A program made the translations under genes and the position numbers. The notes beneath the pieces were generated by a model. It ran no database searches. It was not told the origin of the DNA and saw only the letters and a program-made list of their open reading frames with translations. A stretch of DNA of 17,810 nt from an uncultured beta proteobacterium (lineage in GTDB: Bacteria; Pseudomonadota; Gammaproteobacteria; Burkholderiales; Burkholderiaceae), in contig CAITHY010000033.1 of the NCBI GenBank assembly GCA_903892315.1, forward strand, positions 1 to 17,810, read 5' to 3'. Each line of letters begins with the position of its first letter. Positions within the stretch are counted from its first letter, which is position 1. Shown piece by piece: positions 15,083-17,810 of this stretch.

Positions 15083-15426
15083 ACGGATCTCCTTAACTGC
15101 TTTACTCTTATTTTTGCTAAATCTAAATCAGGCTTTGGCGTCTTTTGCTGCTTCTTGATGAATCCATGAATCAATATCATGGTGTTGCTCTCTAGTACAA
15201 AAAGAACTCTCGCAATACCACCACTGAGTCTGCACTGAATCTCCCAAATTTCGCCATCAATATGTCTGACAAGAGGCATTCCAAGGGGCCAGCCAAATTG
15301 AATGGTTTTAATATCTTCGCCTATTCGCTTTTTATCCTCGATAGCCTGCAATTGAAGCCAATTTCTAACGGGCTCGTTATTTGTTTCTGTTTTAAAAAAG
15401 AACACTTCTAATATGGGGGTCTTCAT
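15079..15426 (-). CDS. HigB/Gp49-like RelE-superfamily toxin
   Basis: A 115-residue putative mRNA interferase of the phage-derived Gp49-like (RelE/ParE superfamily) type. Seen: VRNWLQLQ helix, KTIQFGWPLGMPLVRHIDG (the P-x-x-R-x-I-x-G pattern), WEIQCRL strand, RVLFVLESNTMILIHGFIKKQQKTP, whose HGFxKKxxKTP motif is the signature of this group, and a basic C-terminal helix. The chosen ATG has no strong ribosome binding site; the frame extends 9 codons upstream to a GTG at 15453. The reverse strand has TATCAT at 15450-15445, which would give a very short leader. It is coupled to the antitoxin by overlap and lies 111 bases after exoX in the same direction. Confidence 0.85.
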   Translation of the reverse strand: MKTPILEVFFFKTETNNEPVRNWLQLQAIEDKKRIGEDIKTIQFGWPLGMPLVRHIDGEIWEIQCRLSGGIARVLFVLESNTMILIHGFIKKQQKTPKPDLDLAKIRVKQLRRSV

Positions 15427-15511
15427 CCATATAACGTACCAATAATGATACACTAATTACATCAGAAATTACTGAATTGGATGTAAGACGACTTAGCCTA
15501 TCAAATAGACC

Positions 15512-15539
15512 AGTTAAGGAGTTGCCACAAGCCTTAACT
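15512..15539. repeat. 8-bp inverted repeat at the end of exoX
   Basis: AGTTAAGG (15512-15519) and CCTTAACT (15532-15539) match perfectly around a 12-base loop; the right arm overlaps the exoX stop. No T run follows on the minus strand, so it is not a clear intrinsic terminator, and it may act as an RNA 3' stabilising hairpin. Confidence 0.45.
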
Positions 15540-16197
15540 ATTTAGATTCTAGAGCTTTACGCAAATAACCAGAGACATTATCTTGGCGTAGCAACCATTG
15601 CTTGTAGTCGGATGGTACTTGGCTAATAAGCTCACCCTTATGTTTTCCATAAGGCATGGTTGTTGGAATTCTGGCTTTCTCAGACATCTCCCATAAAGCA
15701 TCTAAAGAAGCAGGATGTAACTTATCAATAATTTGCCCAACAATCTTGGAGCAGATCCATACATCGGCTAAAGCACTATGGGCATTGCGCAATTGATCTC
15801 TGGCGGTATCGCGTTCAAAGTAATAGAGCAGAGCGCTTTGTGTGTGACTGTCTAAATCCGGCCACAGACTGCGCGCAAGTGCCAGCGTGCAGATGCGCTT
15901 CACATCTGGACTGCCAATCGCAACCCAATCAAAATCAATATTGTGACCAATCAGATATTGAGTGCCAGCCGGCAATTTAAACGAGCTGCTTGCGGGGCAG
16001 TTGACTAATTCCTCATCCATGATGTGATGGGTAGCAAGAGCACCCAGGCTGATAGGCTTGCCTGGGTTGTAACGTTGCACCCAAGGATTGCCCACTTCAA
16101 ATGGACTGAGGGAGGTGACATCGAGTGAGGCCGCCTCAATAATCACAGCATCGTTCTTATCGGTTGCTTCTACGTCAAAAATAATGGCTTGGGGCAT
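15538..16197 (-). CDS. exoX: exodeoxyribonuclease X (DEDDh 3'-5' exonuclease)
   Basis: DnaQ-like exonuclease that digests single- and double-stranded DNA from the 3' end; in E. coli it serves mismatch repair and repair of UV damage. The 219 residues match the E. coli length of 220. Active-site set: Asp8 and Glu10 in FDVEAT, Asp90 in HNIDFDW, and His140 and Asp145 in NAHSALADV, the DEDDh pattern. LARSLWP at 107-113 corresponds to LARRLWP in E. coli ExoX. The C-terminal YGKHKGELISQVPSDYKQWL is the DUF3820-type domain also found in ExoX. No strong ribosome binding site is seen before the ATG. It is divergent from the rhodanese gene and lies upstream of the toxin-antitoxin pair. Confidence 0.9.
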   Translation of the reverse strand: MPQAIIFDVEATDKNDAVIIEAASLDVTSLSPFEVGNPWVQRYNPGKPISLGALATHHIMDEELVNCPASSSFKLPAGTQYLIGHNIDFDWVAIGSPDVKRICTLALARSLWPDLDSHTQSALLYYFERDTARDQLRNAHSALADVWICSKIVGQIIDKLHPASLDALWEMSEKARIPTTMPYGKHKGELISQVPSDYKQWLLRQDNVSGYLRKALESK

Positions 16198-16384
16198 ATG
16201 AATGTCTATTCGGATTGAACCAGTCTATTGTGCCTCGAATGAAGTTGCTTAATTGATATTGAATAAAGGCCGCATACCCAAAACCATCTCAATTGCTGGT
16301 TTTCTAAGGAGATCGCTGATGGGTGGGCGGTGGTTTATCATTAATTCATCGCTTGTTCACTCATATTTAATGCAAGGAAGCATC

Positions 16385-17374
16385 GTGAAATCATTGCTGG
16401 CAATCGTATTGGCATCTATTTTTTCCATGGCATTTGCTCAGCAAAAAACAGCCATTATTCAAACAGATCAGATGCAGCAGGCAATTGCTCGCGGTGCGAT
16501 TGTTTGGGATGTACGCGATGAAAAAAGTTACTTAGATGGTCACATCCCAGGAGCAATCAATATTGGTGAGATCGGTAACGTACTGCGTGACCCAAATAAA
16601 GAAGACTACATCCCTACAGAGCAAATCCAAAAGATTTTTAATGCTGCGGGCTTAGACGTGAATAAAGATGTTGTGGTTTATGGTGCACGCGGCAATCCAT
16701 ATACTTATTTTGGTCTTTACACCATTAATTATTTTGGTGGGAAAGATGCGCAGATCTACCATGATGGTATTGATGGCTGGAAACAGGCTGGCCTGCCAAT
16801 TCAAAAAGAGCGCCAAACCTTGTCACCAGTCTCGGTAGTGCTGGTACCGCAGCCTCAATTGGTTGTTAGTAATGAGGAGATGCTCAAGCTTGCCCAGTCA
16901 AAATCCGTGCAAATCATTGATGCCAGAACACCTGATGAGTTCTCGGGTAAGGATGTGCGTACGATTCGGGGTGGCCATATTCCTAATGCTACCAATATCC
17001 CCTTTGAGGACAATTGGCAAGATCCAGCAGCTGCGATCAAGCTGGGCAAGAAACAAGTTGCTGATAACTCTGGAATGGCGCTAAAAAATCAAACCGATTT
17101 AAAAAAACTCTATGCCAATCTCGATCCCGATAAAGAAACCGTGGTCTATTGCCAAAGCGGTGTACGGGCTTCTGAGACCGCCACGGTGCTGAAGTCCTTG
17201 GGTTTTAAGAAGGTCAAAGTGTATGACTCATCATGGCTAGGTTGGGGTAACAACCTCAAAGCGCCAGCTGCCGATGAGACTTTCTTAAACGTGGGTGCGC
17301 TGAATGCAAAGATGGCTGCAATGCAAAATAAAATCAATCAACTAGAAGATGCTTTAAAAAATAAAAATAACTGA
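16385..17374 (+). CDS. periplasmic double-rhodanese sulfurtransferase
   Basis: A 329-residue exported protein with two rhodanese domains. Signal peptide at 1-18 (basic start, hydrophobic core, FSMAFA-QQ). Domain 1 (about 25-140) keeps WDVRDEKSYLDGHIPGAINI, but its active-site loop reads YGARGN with Gly100 in place of cysteine, so it is inactive. Domain 2 (about 155-295) has IIDARTPDEFSG, GGHIPNATNIP and the active loop YCQSGVRASE with Cys256. This is the usual division in thiosulfate:cyanide sulfurtransferases. A short coiled-coil-like tail (about 308-326, AKMAAMQNKINQLEDAL) follows. The GTG start is chosen because AAGGAAG lies four bases upstream and the signal peptide starts there; an ATG at 16370 and a longer open stretch are in frame but lack support. 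The sulfur donor and acceptor are unknown. Confidence 0.88.
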   Translation: MKSLLAIVLASIFSMAFAQQKTAIIQTDQMQQAIARGAIVWDVRDEKSYLDGHIPGAINIGEIGNVLRDPNKEDYIPTEQIQKIFNAAGLDVNKDVVVYGARGNPYTYFGLYTINYFGGKDAQIYHDGIDGWKQAGLPIQKERQTLSPVSVVLVPQPQLVVSNEEMLKLAQSKSVQIIDARTPDEFSGKDVRTIRGGHIPNATNIPFEDNWQDPAAAIKLGKKQVADNSGMALKNQTDLKKLYANLDPDKETVVYCQSGVRASETATVLKSLGFKKVKVYDSSWLGWGNNLKAPAADETFLNVGALNAKMAAMQNKINQLEDALKNKNN

Positions 17375-17674
17375 TGTAATTTAAATAGAGGCTCAACTCT
17401 TGGTGGAGGTGGCGCTACACCAAGTTTGTACTCTTCTTACGTCTAAATCATCCAGACTTCCTGTTTATCGTCATCCAAAACGTCTACGCTGAATCTTTCT
17501 AAATGGGGAGATCTGCTTTGCGATTGTCTATTGAGTGTTCCCACAAACAGCTGCAGTTATTCAGAATCTCGCTAGACGCCCGAACCGTCCTAGTTTTGCT
17601 GATTATTTGGATGATTTGGGGAATTTTGAGAATTCTCAAGATCCTCTGAATCACTATATTGAATGGGGGAAGGG
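17375..17674. other. 300-base gap with no confident gene
   Basis: Between the rhodanese stop and ffs nothing is certain. Two overlapping 48-codon plus-strand frames are present: ATG at 17503 to 17649 (C-terminal hydrophobic helix) and GTG at 17535 to 17681 (polar, acidic). Neither has a well-placed ribosome binding site. TTGAGAATTCTCAA (17626-17639) is a perfect 14-base palindrome about 36 bases past the ffs 3' end and could end or process that RNA, but no T run follows. No tRNA is seen. Confidence 0.5.
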
Positions 17675-17774
17675 TGGATGAGCCAAACCCCCGGCACTGG
17701 CAGAAATTGGGTTTGGCTGCTTCGTTCCCGACCTGACCAGGTTATCCAACCCACCATGCGGGGAGGCCCATCCA
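17675..17774 (-). ncRNA. ffs: 4.5S RNA / small bacterial SRP RNA
   Basis: The reverse strand carries the diagnostic apical domain of SRP RNA: ACCTGGTCAGGTCGGGAACG followed by AAGCAGCCA. This has the GGAA tetraloop (closed by CG pairs), the asymmetric loop and the AGCAG internal loop bound by the Ffh M domain. The ends pair: TGGATG at 17774-17769 with CATCCA at 17680-17675, giving a hairpin of about 100 bases, close to the 114 of E. coli. The RNA joins Ffh to target membrane proteins to FtsY and the translocon. The ends are set by the terminal stem and may be off by a few bases. The open frame across this stretch is an artefact. Confidence 0.93.
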
Positions 17775-17779
17775 ATTCC

Positions 17780-17785
17780 ATTTTA
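17780..17785 (-). promoter_or_regulatory. candidate -10 element of ffs
   Basis: The reverse strand reads TAAAAT here, and seven bases further lies the first base of the ffs terminal stem (17774), exactly where RNA should start. The -35 falls close to the window edge and cannot be judged. Confidence 0.55.
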
Positions 17786-17810
17786 GCTTGTTAGAATGTA
17801 AGACATGACA

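Noticed and set aside
14795..15453. Toxin-antitoxin pair as part of a prophage or transposon
   Set aside because: No integrase, transposase, terminal repeats or tRNA attachment site is visible on either side.
16280..16303. AAAACCA/TGGTTTT inverted repeat as a terminator or attenuator before the rhodanese gene
   Set aside because: The stem is AT-rich with a 10-base loop and only four T follow; no gene on the plus strand ends before it.
17375..17446. Read-through of the rhodanese stop codon
   Set aside because: The frame stays open for 23 codons and reads a Gly-rich string, but a TGA stop without recoding signals and an end of the coiled-coil tail make read-through unlikely.
17590..17781. 63-codon minus-strand frame across the SRP RNA gene
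   Set aside because: It is explained entirely by the conserved ffs sequence and its flank.

Overview
The window looks like a chromosomal segment of a betaproteobacterium of the Burkholderiales, most likely Polynucleobacter or a close freshwater relative. This is an inference from four things: trxA-rho-rpmE (type B L31) in a row, Bug/TctC-type solute receptors, betaproteobacterial-looking Rho, UmuDC and ExoX proteins, and a moderate base composition. No phage, insertion sequence or CRISPR array is visible.

Layout. (a) 1-2098, minus strand: trxA, then rho with its own promoter, a C-rich leader and an intrinsic terminator, then the start of rpmE running off the left edge. (b) 2197-8723, plus strand: an AddB-type Fe-S nuclease/inactive-helicase subunit and an AddA-type helicase-nuclease, coupled by a 4-nt overlap; together they form a RecBCD-equivalent break-repair machine. 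(c) 8832-10204, plus strand: an exported TPR protein with one membrane segment and a Gly/Ser/Asp tail, then a DUF1993 protein. A short transcription unit or micro-ORF and a 17-bp-stem bidirectional terminator follow. (d) 10468-12494, minus strand: a tartrate/D-malate-type dehydrogenase and a Bug periplasmic receptor, overlapping by ATGA. The leader of this operon carries an unusual hairpin that displays a perfect extended Shine-Dalgarno sequence in its loop and has an alternative partner at the true ribosome binding site. (e) 12700-14730, plus strand: a LexA box, umuD, umuC and a 43-aa predicted membrane protein, closed by a terminator. (f) 14795-16197, minus strand: exoX followed by a HigB/HigA-like toxin-antitoxin pair. 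(g) 16385-17374, plus strand: a secreted double-rhodanese protein. (h) 17675-17774, minus strand: the 4.5S/SRP RNA gene (ffs), not a protein gene.

Themes. Three separate DNA-damage functions (AddAB, UmuDC with its SOS operator, ExoX) lie within 14 kb, though only umuDC shows a LexA box. The best leads for something undescribed are the dmlA/ttuC-like leader hairpin (12502-12546), the 43-aa ORF at the end of the SOS operon, the short unit at 10214-10402, the acidic insertion in AddA, and the two mutually exclusive 48-aa reading frames next to ffs. All functional statements rest on recognising motifs by eye; no database search was possible.
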